8,090 nucleotides of DNA from the NCBI GenBank assembly GCA_023433825.1, contig JAEYTU010000195.1:1-8090 (forward strand), given 5' to 3'. The notes below the pieces were generated by a model that did no database searches, was not told the origin of the DNA, and saw only the letters and a list, made by a program, of their open reading frames with translations. The DNA comes from Planctomycetota bacterium. Its GTDB lineage: Bacteria; Planctomycetota; UBA1135; UBA2386. Positions within the stretch are counted from its first letter, which is position 1. Each line of letters starts with the position of its first letter. Shown piece by piece: positions 1 to 6,469 of this stretch. A program made the position numbers and the translations under genes.

Positions 1-692
1 CACCCGGTCAGGGCGCTCCGGGCGGTCCCGCCGCCGCGGCTGGGCGTCCGCCGCAAGGCACCGAGGGCATCCTGAAGATCCTCGACGGCAAAGTCCGTCT
101 GTGGATCACGTCTCGGCGCATCTACGACAACGAGGCGATCGCGCAGGCCATGGAGATCGCGACGGCACTCGGTGTCGGTGTCGTGCTGGATCGGCCGGTC
201 ACGGCGTGGTCGATGCCGGACGCGATCGCCGCGACGGGTTCGATGGCGATCGTCGGGCCGCGCGACATGCACGCCGCCGACCCGACGCGTCCCGAGACGA
301 CCGGTTCGAACCTCGCGCAGTCGGCGATCCTCGTCGGCGCTGGTGTTCCGGTGGCCGTCACGCCGACGCCAGGCAGCTTCGGCGGTGGTCCGGTGCTCGG
401 GACCGGCGGGATCCTCGGTCACGACCTCAACACGCCGCACATCGACGCCGCCTACGCCGTCCGCGGTGGACTCGACAATCGACGTGCACTTCGAACGCTG
501 ACGTTGGACGCGGCGCGAATCGTCAACGCCGACAAGCGGCTCGGTTCGATCGAGCCCGGCAAAGACGCCGACATCTTGATTCTCGACGGCGACCCACTTC
601 ACTATGCGACCTTCGTTCAGGTCGCGATCGTCAGCGGCAAGGTGGTTTACGAGAAGGCGCGCGAGTCTCTCTACGACCACATCCGCCGGTAA
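1..692 (+). CDS. Amidohydrolase-like protein, C-terminal part (5' truncated by window)
   Basis: The reading frame is open from the left edge (first full codon at base 3) to TAA at 690-692, giving 229 residues. It reads as the second half of a TIM-barrel amidohydrolase of the imidazolonepropionase-like group. A Gly/Pro/Ala-rich stretch comes first, then a barrel strand followed by DRPVTAW, then GVPVAVTPTP, then a helix with AAYAVRGGL. The closing segment reads LGSIEPGKDADILILDGDPL, the classic C-terminal beta-sandwich signature of this superfamily. Active relatives usually have a His before the TEAW/TEAY-type motif and an Asp in a strand ending TD. Here those places read DRPVTAW (bases 189-209) and VTPTP (357-371), with no His or Asp. 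This may be a degenerate, non-hydrolytic member; the upstream HxH site is outside the window. The substrate cannot be stated. Superfamily assignment is strong; loss of activity is inference from remembered family motifs. Confidence 0.85.
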   Translation, partial: PGQGAPGGPAAAAGRPPQGTEGILKILDGKVRLWITSRRIYDNEAIAQAMEIATALGVGVVLDRPVTAWSMPDAIAATGSMAIVGPRDMHAADPTRPETTGSNLAQSAILVGAGVPVAVTPTPGSFGGGPVLGTGGILGHDLNTPHIDAAYAVRGGLDNRRALRTLTLDAARIVNADKRLGSIEPGKDADILILDGDPLHYATFVQVAIVSGKVVYEKARESLYDHIRR

Positions 693-740
693 TCGGGTCT
701 GGGTCGGACATCCTGCGTCAGACACGCCACGTCCGGCATC

Positions 741-776
741 GCGTCCAACCCATCTCCTGCGTCCAACCCTTCTCCT
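741..776. repeat. Tandem 18-bp direct repeat, two copies
   Basis: Two adjacent 18-base units, gcgtccaacccatctcct at 741-758 and gcgtccaacccttctcct at 759-776, differ only at their twelfth base (a752 versus t770). A partial third start (gcgtc) appears at 779-783. The repeat lies in the 177-base gap between the amidohydrolase-like gene and the NTF2-like gene. No gene, clear promoter or strong hairpin was recognised in that gap. The duplication is directly visible; any function (leader element, slippage product, binding site) is unknown. Confidence 0.85.
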
Positions 777-869
777 TTGCGTCGCCTGCGGTTGCCGCGG
801 GCCCGTCGGTCAAGCGGACCCTGAGGCGCCCCATCGCCTCGGCGGCACCGACGGACCGTCAGAGAGTCC

Positions 870-1277
870 ATGAGCGTCGAAGCCTACAAGGAACTGGATG
901 ACTTCTTCCGCAGCATGCGGCAGGCATTCAACAGCCGGGACATCAAGACGTTCCGCTCGCACTTCTGGACCGACAAGCGGTTCCTGAACCTCGACGCCTC
1001 CGGTCGGACCGACTTCGGTTGGGGAGCCTTCGAAGAAGTGCTCGACCAGGAGTTCCGGTACCTGGAGTCGATGCGGTTGGAGTTGAAAGACCCGCAGTTC
1101 CACGTGTTCGACGATCAGTTCGCGTCGGTCTACGCGAGCTGGAAGGTCACGCAGGTCGACCCGAACGGCCGCGAGATCGAGCAGTCAGGACGCGCGACGT
1201 TCACCGTCGTCCGAATGGGCGACGACTGGAAGATCGTCGCGCAGCACTACTCGATGGCGGAAGCCGCGCCGAGCTGA
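870..1277 (+). CDS. Small NTF2-like / SnoaL-like fold protein
   Basis: This 135-residue protein runs from ATG at 870 to TGA at 1275-1277. Its pattern fits the cone-shaped NTF2-like superfamily (SnoaL-like, DUF4440-like). An N-terminal helix pair (residues 4-30, with FFRSMRQAFNSRD) is followed by a short FWTDKRF segment and a second helix around FEEVLDQEF. Beta strands follow, ending in the typical closing pair RATFTVVRMGDDWKIVAQHYS. The length is normal for a one-domain member. There is no signal peptide or membrane segment, so it is probably cytoplasmic. Members range from enzymes to small-ligand binders, and this sequence does not reveal a substrate. The start was chosen because the fold begins at once; the upstream purine run agagag (861-866) is only three bases from ATG and makes a poor ribosome site. 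It follows the amidohydrolase-like gene on the same strand by 177 bases, so co-transcription is possible but unproven. It converges on the minus-strand gene ending at 1318. Confidence 0.85.
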   Translation: MSVEAYKELDDFFRSMRQAFNSRDIKTFRSHFWTDKRFLNLDASGRTDFGWGAFEEVLDQEFRYLESMRLELKDPQFHVFDDQFASVYASWKVTQVDPNGREIEQSGRATFTVVRMGDDWKIVAQHYSMAEAAPS

Positions 1278-1317
1278 GCGTCACGCTCGCGCGTTCGAAC
1301 CGCCCGTCCGCCAGAGT

Positions 1318-2712
1318 TCACCGTCCCGAATCGGCGGCGGCCGGGACCACGAGGGGCGTCGACTCGGTCGGCGTGCCGTTCGCAAAGGCGAGCACGACGA
1401 GGCGCACCGGTGCGGACAGCCGGTCGAGCGTCGGCAAGACGAGCCGCCCGCGCCCCCGCAGATCGCTGACCCCGCGATAGACCTGCAGGACGATCCGCCC
1501 GGTCGGATCCGTCGCGACGACGAGGAACGGCGTCTGTGGGGTCGTCGTGACGTGGACGTCGTGCCCCTCGACGCGCAACAACGGGATCGACGGCGGGAGT
1601 GGCTCGACGGGAACCGCTGGAACCGCCGGTCCGTCGCTCGGCGACGGCTGCCGAACCGGGGCCGGCGGCGTGATGGCCGGCCGCGCAGACCCATTGCCGA
1701 TCGCTGTCTCCGCCGGCGGCGTCTCCGGTGCGCCGCTCCCCGGCTCGCGGTGGATCGACGCCGGCGCCGTGGCCACCGGCTCGACGCGCGCCTGCAGCAC
1801 GACGATGCCGCCTGGTGCCGCGCCGTTCGCCGTCAGCGCGAGTGATCCGTCGTGCACGCCAGCTTCCCGCGTCGGCTGGAACTCGACGACGACCGGCACC
1901 TCCTCGCCGGGTGCGATCGTCCATCGCGGCGGTCCGAGCAGTCGGAATGGCGACGGCATCGGCGCGCCTTCGACGATCAGCGGGCGCCGTCCGACGTTGC
2001 GGAACGTCAGCGACTGCCGGACCGGCGATCCGTCGGCGACGGCCTCGAACTCGAGTCGGCGCCGGGAGACCAGCAAGTGCGGCGCACTCGGATCGACGAA
2101 CTCCACGCGCGCCGGATCCCCGTCGAACGTGACGACGATCCGTCCGCGCCGCTCGTCGATCGCATGCCGGTGCCCGGTCGTCTCGCGCGACACGGTCTGC
2201 ACGGCGAGGTCGGCGCCGGCCGCGTCGACCGCGCGGTACACGATCCGGTCCTCGACCTCGTGTGCGAACGCCCAGACGTCGTCGGCCACGAGTTCCGGCC
2301 ACGATCCGCGGCCGCGTTGATACGCATCGGGCAAACGCGCACCCCGGGTCGCGACCCGCACGAAGCGCCCGCCGTCGGCGCCGCGGACGACCAGGTACAC
2401 GTCGAGCGGTTCGCGGCGACCGCCGGCGAGGACGACGAGGCGGCGACCGTCCGACGTCGTCCGGACCTCCGCATCCTGCGTCGACGTGACGATCGGGACT
2501 TCGATCGGCGGTCCGTCGTCGGGCAACCACCGCAGGGCGACGATGCGATGTTGTTGGCGGCGCCATGCGATCGCGATGCTGCGGGACGTGTCGCCGTCCA
2601 GCACCGGCGCGGTCACGATTTCCGCCTCCACGTCGTTCCGGTCCTGCGGCCACGCGGACAGCGTGCTCGCGCAGGCGACGATGGCGACGTTCAGGTGGCG
2701 AGCGGCGAACAT
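1318..2712 (-). CDS. Exported protein with ASH/HYDIN-like beta-sandwich and Pro-rich linker
   Basis: This 464-residue protein starts at ATG 2712-2710 and stops at TGA 1320-1318. I chose this start because it gives a secretion signal directly: MFAARHLNVAIVACASTLSA. Cleavage after Ala20 is plausible. IVAC at residues 11-14 also fits a lipobox, so it may be a lipoprotein anchored at Cys14. Residues 30-208 are beta-rich and resemble propeller-like strands, but I cannot name a family. Residues about 212-310 match the ASH/HYDIN-like (choice-of-anchor D) pattern: RRLEFEAVADGSPVRQSLTF, then a Gly-Arg-Arg-Pro-Leu turn, then TIAPGEEVPVVVEFQPTREA and DGSLALTANG. A proline/alanine-rich linker follows (about 311-378), then a short beta domain (about 379-464) containing VVATDPTGRIVLQVYRG. 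ASH domains usually serve as structural or adhesion modules; no catalytic residues are recognisable. The gene is divergent from icmF and convergent with the NTF2-like gene. No clear Shine-Dalgarno precedes the start. The open frame is well supported; the role is unknown. Confidence 0.8.
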   Translation of the reverse strand: MFAARHLNVAIVACASTLSAWPQDRNDVEAEIVTAPVLDGDTSRSIAIAWRRQQHRIVALRWLPDDGPPIEVPIVTSTQDAEVRTTSDGRRLVVLAGGRREPLDVYLVVRGADGGRFVRVATRGARLPDAYQRGRGSWPELVADDVWAFAHEVEDRIVYRAVDAAGADLAVQTVSRETTGHRHAIDERRGRIVVTFDGDPARVEFVDPSAPHLLVSRRRLEFEAVADGSPVRQSLTFRNVGRRPLIVEGAPMPSPFRLLGPPRWTIAPGEEVPVVVEFQPTREAGVHDGSLALTANGAAPGGIVVLQARVEPVATAPASIHREPGSGAPETPPAETAIGNGSARPAITPPAPVRQPSPSDGPAVPAVPVEPLPPSIPLLRVEGHDVHVTTTPQTPFLVVATDPTGRIVLQVYRGVSDLRGRGRLVLPTLDRLSAPVRLVVLAFANGTPTESTPLVVPAAADSGR

Positions 2713-2838
2713 GGAGAGCGCGGGAGTGTAGCGGTGGGCCGAACTCGACTCTCGGCATACACTCTGCGCCGCGTTCGGCTCCTTCCTCTCACCACTCCCT
2801 CCGACGCATCGGAACCGGGAACGCGACCAGAAGCCCGC
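2713..2838. promoter_or_regulatory. Divergent intergenic region with a 7-bp inverted repeat
   Basis: These 126 bases separate the starts of the ASH-domain gene (minus) and icmF (plus), so promoters for both should lie here or just inside the genes. The words gagtgta (2724-2730) and tacactc (2758-2764) form a perfect 7-base inverted repeat with a 27-base spacer. As a result TACACT, a 4/6 match to a -10 box, appears on each strand. No matching -35 boxes are evident. On the minus strand that box would leave a leader of only a few bases. Before icmF, agaag (2829-2833) lies five bases from ATG and is a weak Shine-Dalgarno candidate. A 7-base repeat of this kind is not rare by chance in a region this size, so the promoter reading is tentative. 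Confidence 0.35.
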
Positions 2839-5800
2839 ATGTCGACCCAACTCGAGACGATGGCCCACGGCGGTGGGGAGGACTCCGATCCACTCGGACG
2901 GCGGCGGACCGCCAAAGCATCCGCGGCCGAACGCCCGGACGCCTCCGGTTACCGCAGCCGGAACAAGATCCGCCTCGTGACCGCCACGTCGCTGTTCGAC
3001 GGCCACGACGCGTCGATCAACATCATGCGACGGATCGCGCAAGCCACCGGCGCAGAGGTCATCCACCTCGGACACAACCGATCCGTCCGCGAGATCGTCG
3101 ACGCGGCGATCCAGGAAGACGTCCAAGGGATCGCGATCACCTCCTACCAAGGCGGCCACGTCGAGTTCTTCCGTTACCTGCACGACCTGCTCGTCGAACG
3201 CGGTTGCGGACACATTCGAATCTTCGGTGGCGGCGGCGGCGTGATCCTGCCGCGCGAGATCGAAGAGTTGCAGGCCTACGGGATCGAACGGATCTACTCG
3301 CCCGACGACGGCCGCCGCATGGGCCTGCAGGGAATGATCGACGACATGCTCGCGCGGTGCGACTTTCCGATCGACGGTGCCGATGCCGTCGCCGCGCCGT
3401 CGATCGACGACCATCACTCGATCGCACGCGCGCTGACCCGCGTCGAGAATCAGGGCGAAGGCGCGGCCGATTGGCTGGCGTCGCTGCACAAGCCGACGCG
3501 CCCCGCGCCGATCCTCGGCATCACCGGCACCGGCGGCGCCGGCAAGTCGTCGATCATCGACGAGCTGACACGGCGGTTCCTGGTCGACTTCCCCGACAAG
3601 CGGCTCGCGATCCTGTCGGTCGACCCGTCGAAGCGAAAGACCGGCGGTGCGCTGCTCGGCGATCGCATTCGGATGAACTCGATCCACGACGAACGCGTGT
3701 ACATGCGCTCGCTGGCGACACGCCAGGCGAACCTCGCGCTCGCCGGCTGCATCCGCGAAGCACTGACCGTGCTGCGTTCGGCCGGATTCGACCTGATTCT
3801 GCTGGAGACCTCGGGCATCGGGCAGAGTGACACCGAGATCGTCGACTTCGCCGACGTGTCGCTCTACGTGATGACGCCCGAGTACGGCGCTGCGAGTCAG
3901 CTCGAGAAGATCGACATGCTCGACTTCGCCGACGTCGTCGCGCTGAACAAGTTCGACCGCCGTGGCGCGATGGACGCGCTCCGCGACGTTCGCAAGCAGT
4001 GGAAGCGCGCACACAAGGAGTTCGAACTCCCCGACGAAGCGGTTCCGGTCGTCGGCACGATGGCGTCGCAGTTCAACGATCCGGGCACGAACCTGCTGTA
4101 CCGACGCGTCTTCGACGCCATCGAGCGAAAGTGCCGCAGCGGGCTGGTGTCGCACCTCGATCTGCCGCAGGCGATGGCGGAGCAGATCCACGTCATCCCG
4201 CCGCGCCGCGTCCGATACCTCGCCGAGATCGCCGAGGCCAATCGCGGCTACGACCGCTGGGTCCGCGAGCAGGCCGCGATCGCGCGCCGTCTGCACCATC
4301 TGCAGGGCACGCTCGACGCACTCCGCGACGCCGACGCGAACGCCAACGAGGCGACGATCGCGACCGTCGAGCGCCTTGCAACGGAGACGCGCGAGCGTCT
4401 CGACCCGAACTGCCGCCGCATCCTCGACACGTGGGACGAGCGCGTCGCGTCGTTCCGCGGCGAGTTCTTCACCTACAAGGTCCGCGGTCGCGACGTGCAG
4501 GTGCGCCAGCAGTACACGACGCTGTCCGGGACGCGCATCCAGAAGGTCGCGTTCCCGAACTTCGCCGATTGGGGCGAGCGGATCCGCTGGACGCTGACCG
4601 AGAACGTGCCAGGGCGCTTCCCGTACGCAGCCGGCGTGTTCCCGTTCAAGCGCGAGCAGGAGGACCCGACGCGCATGTTTGCCGGTGAGGGCGGGCCCGA
4701 GCGGACGAACAAGCGCTTCCACTATCTCTCGCACGGGCAACCGGCGAAGCGGCTGTCGACGGCCTTCGACTCGGTGACGCTGTACGGCGAGGACCCGGAC
4801 GAACGTCCGGACATCTTCGGCAAGGTCGGCAACTCCGGCGTGTCGATCTGCACGCTCGACGACGCGAAGAAGCTCTACAGCGGCTTCGATCTCGCCGATC
4901 CGCGGACGTCCGTCTCGATGACGATCAACGGTCCGGCGCCGATGCTGCTCGCGTTCTTCATGAACGCGGCGATCGACCAGCAGTGCGAGAAGTGGATCCG
5001 TTCGCAGGGTCTGACGCAGACCGTCGAGCGCAAGATCGCCGAGATCTATCGCTCGCTCGGTGCACCGCGTCCGCACTACCGCGGCGCGCTCCCCGACGGC
5101 AACGACGGCCTCGGGTTGATGCTGCTCGGCGTGACCGGCGATCAAGTGCTCGACGCCGAGGTCTACGCGCGGATCCGTGCCGAGACGCTGCAGTCGGTTC
5201 GCGGGACCGTCCAGGCGGACATCCTGAAGGAGGATCAGGCGCAGAACACCTGCATCTTCTCGACCGAGTTCGCGCTGCGATTGATGGGCGACATCCAGGA
5301 GTTCTTCACGCGCGAGTCGGTGCGCAACTTCTACAGCGTCTCGATCAGCGGCTACCACATCGCCGAAGCCGGCGCGAATCCGATCACGCAGCTCGCGTTC
5401 ACGCTCGCGAACGGGTTCACGTTCGTCGAGTACTACCTCGCGCGCGGACTCCCGATCGACGACTTCGCGCCGAACCTGTCGTTCTTCTTCAGCAACGGTC
5501 TCGATCCGGAGTACGCGGTCATCGGCCGCGTGGCACGCCGGATCTGGGCGAAGGCGATCAAGCAGAAGTACGGCGGCAACGAGCGCAGTCAGAAGCTCAA
5601 GTACCACATCCAGACGTCAGGTCGCTCGCTGCACGCGCAGGAGATCGCGTTCAACGACATCCGCACGACGCTGCAAGCGCTCTACGCGATCTACGACAAC
5701 TGCAACTCACTGCACACGAACGCCTACGACGAGGCGATCACGACGCCGACCGAGGAGTCGGTGCGGCGGGCGATGGCAATCCAACTGATCATCAATCGCG

Positions 5801-6300
5801 AGCTCGGCCTCGCGAAGAACGAGAACTCGTTGCAGGGCTCGTTCATCGTCGAGGAACTCAGTGATCTCGTCGAAGAGGCCGTCTATCGCGAGTTCGATGC
5901 GATCGCCGAACGCGGCGGCGTCCTCGGTGCGATGGAGACGATGTATCAGCGCGGGAAGATCCAAGAGGAGTCGCTGCACTACGAGACGCTGAAGGCCAGC
6001 GGCGAGATGCCGGTCGTCGGCGTCAACACGTTCCTCGGCAAGGACGGTTCGCCGATCATGACGCCGGCCGAGGTCATGCGTTCGAGCGACGACGAGAAGC
6101 GCGCGCAGATCGACACGTTGCGCAGCTTCCTCGCGCGCAACGGAACGGCCTCCGCAGCGGCCATGGAGTCACTGCGGCGAACCGCGCTCCGCGGCGAGAA
6201 CACGTTCGAAGTGCTGATGGAGGCCGCGAAGTGCTGCTCGCTGGGTCAGATCTCCGCGGCGCTGTACCACGTCGGCGGGCAGTACCGACGGAACATGTGA
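2839..6300 (+). CDS. icmF: Fused isobutyryl-CoA mutase IcmF (B12 domain, GTPase chaperone, catalytic domain)
   Basis: IcmF uses adenosylcobalamin to interconvert isobutyryl-CoA and n-butyryl-CoA, and its built-in G-protein domain guards cofactor loading. The protein has 1153 residues. Residues 1-41 are an Arg/Ala-rich, probably disordered extension. Residues about 42-175 bind cobalamin, with FDGHDAS supplying His56 as the lower axial ligand. Residues about 225-445 are the MeaB/MeaI-type GTPase: P-loop GTGGAGKSS (230-238), DPSKRKTGGALLGDRIRM (262-279), ETSGIGQS (323-330) and NKFD (370-373). A helical linker (about 450-540) leads to the mutase barrel, about 545 to the C-terminus ALYHVGGQYRRNM. 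In the barrel Phe601 (AAGVFPF) and Gln802 (DQAQNTCIF) replace the Tyr and Arg of methylmalonyl-CoA mutase. His840 (SGYHIAEAGA) is conserved. These are isobutyryl-CoA mutase marks, and some IcmFs also handle isovaleryl/pivalyl-CoA. All key residues are present. The ATG at 2839 was preferred because homology begins near residue 42; Met8 is an alternative start. No acyl-CoA metabolism genes adjoin it. Confidence 0.97.
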   Translation: MSTQLETMAHGGGEDSDPLGRRRTAKASAAERPDASGYRSRNKIRLVTATSLFDGHDASINIMRRIAQATGAEVIHLGHNRSVREIVDAAIQEDVQGIAITSYQGGHVEFFRYLHDLLVERGCGHIRIFGGGGGVILPREIEELQAYGIERIYSPDDGRRMGLQGMIDDMLARCDFPIDGADAVAAPSIDDHHSIARALTRVENQGEGAADWLASLHKPTRPAPILGITGTGGAGKSSIIDELTRRFLVDFPDKRLAILSVDPSKRKTGGALLGDRIRMNSIHDERVYMRSLATRQANLALAGCIREALTVLRSAGFDLILLETSGIGQSDTEIVDFADVSLYVMTPEYGAASQLEKIDMLDFADVVALNKFDRRGAMDALRDVRKQWKRAHKEFELPDEAVPVVGTMASQFNDPGTNLLYRRVFDAIERKCRSGLVSHLDLPQAMAEQIHVIPPRRVRYLAEIAEANRGYDRWVREQAAIARRLHHLQGTLDALRDADANANEATIATVERLATETRERLDPNCRRILDTWDERVASFRGEFFTYKVRGRDVQVRQQYTTLSGTRIQKVAFPNFADWGERIRWTLTENVPGRFPYAAGVFPFKREQEDPTRMFAGEGGPERTNKRFHYLSHGQPAKRLSTAFDSVTLYGEDPDERPDIFGKVGNSGVSICTLDDAKKLYSGFDLADPRTSVSMTINGPAPMLLAFFMNAAIDQQCEKWIRSQGLTQTVERKIAEIYRSLGAPRPHYRGALPDGNDGLGLMLLGVTGDQVLDAEVYARIRAETLQSVRGTVQADILKEDQAQNTCIFSTEFALRLMGDIQEFFTRESVRNFYSVSISGYHIAEAGANPITQLAFTLANGFTFVEYYLARGLPIDDFAPNLSFFFSNGLDPEYAVIGRVARRIWAKAIKQKYGGNERSQKLKYHIQTSGRSLHAQEIAFNDIRTTLQALYAIYDNCNSLHTNAYDEAITTPTEESVRRAMAIQLIINRELGLAKNENSLQGSFIVEELSDLVEEAVYREFDAIAERGGVLGAMETMYQRGKIQEESLHYETLKASGEMPVVGVNTFLGKDGSPIMTPAEVMRSSDDEKRAQIDTLRSFLARNGTASAAAMESLRRTALRGENTFEVLMEAAKCCSLGQISAALYHVGGQYRRNM

Positions 6301-6302
6301 TC

Positions 6303-6322
6303 TCGCGCGGACCGGCGCGCGA
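6303..6322 (+). terminator. GC-rich hairpin just after icmF, possible terminator
   Basis: The arms tcgcgcg (6303-6309) and cgcgcga (6316-6322) pair perfectly around the six-base loop gaccgg, two bases after the icmF stop codon. Position and stability suit transcript ending or 3'-end protection. It is followed by aaagc rather than a T run, so it is not a classical intrinsic terminator. The rest of the 169-base gap up to the next gene shows only a C/T-rich stretch (about 6428-6455) and a ribosome site. Confidence 0.4.
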
Positions 6323-6469
6323 AAAGCTGCGCGACCGTCGGCCTTCGCGGGGCCGCACCGACGTCTACCACTTGTCGAACGGCGCCCACCTCTGCGGCTG
6401 CGGCGTTGCGCGGCGAGTTTCCGTGAGCTTCCTACCCCCCGTCCCCTTCCCACTCGGAGTGACAACGCA

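Noticed and set aside
101..901. A 266-codon plus-strand frame across the amidohydrolase end and the following gap.
   Set aside because: It is Arg-rich and repetitive in composition and overlaps the clear amidohydrolase frame. It has no start signal and no recognisable fold.
1276..1288. Small hairpin gagcg-tca-cgctc at the stop codon of the NTF2-like gene, considered as a terminator.
   Set aside because: It has only five pairs, a three-base loop and no T run. Such stems are common by chance in DNA this rich in GC.
1247..2758. A 503-codon minus-strand frame overlapping the ASH-domain gene in another register.
   Set aside because: Its product is dominated by Arg, Gly and Ala with no domain pattern, as expected for a shifted frame of a GC-rich gene. 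The overlapping register has a signal peptide and an ASH-like domain.
1852..2838. In-frame extension of the icmF reading frame about 330 codons upstream of base 2839.
   Set aside because: It is antisense to the better supported ASH-domain gene, is very rich in Arg, Asp and Pro, and no IcmF protein has such an N-terminal region. The frame is open by base composition only.
2713..5607. A very long open frame on the minus strand running antisense through half of icmF and into the ASH-domain gene.
   Set aside because: Its codons are exactly back-to-back with icmF codons, so it stays open because the GC-rich gene avoids TTA, CTA and TCA codons. Its predicted protein shows no recognisable domain. 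Only the part from 2712 to 1318 has a signal peptide and a fold.
2839..6300. Annotation as methylmalonyl-CoA mutase large subunit.
   Set aside because: The order B12 domain, GTPase, catalytic domain in one chain, together with Phe601 and Gln802 in place of Tyr and Arg, fits IcmF and not methylmalonyl-CoA mutase.
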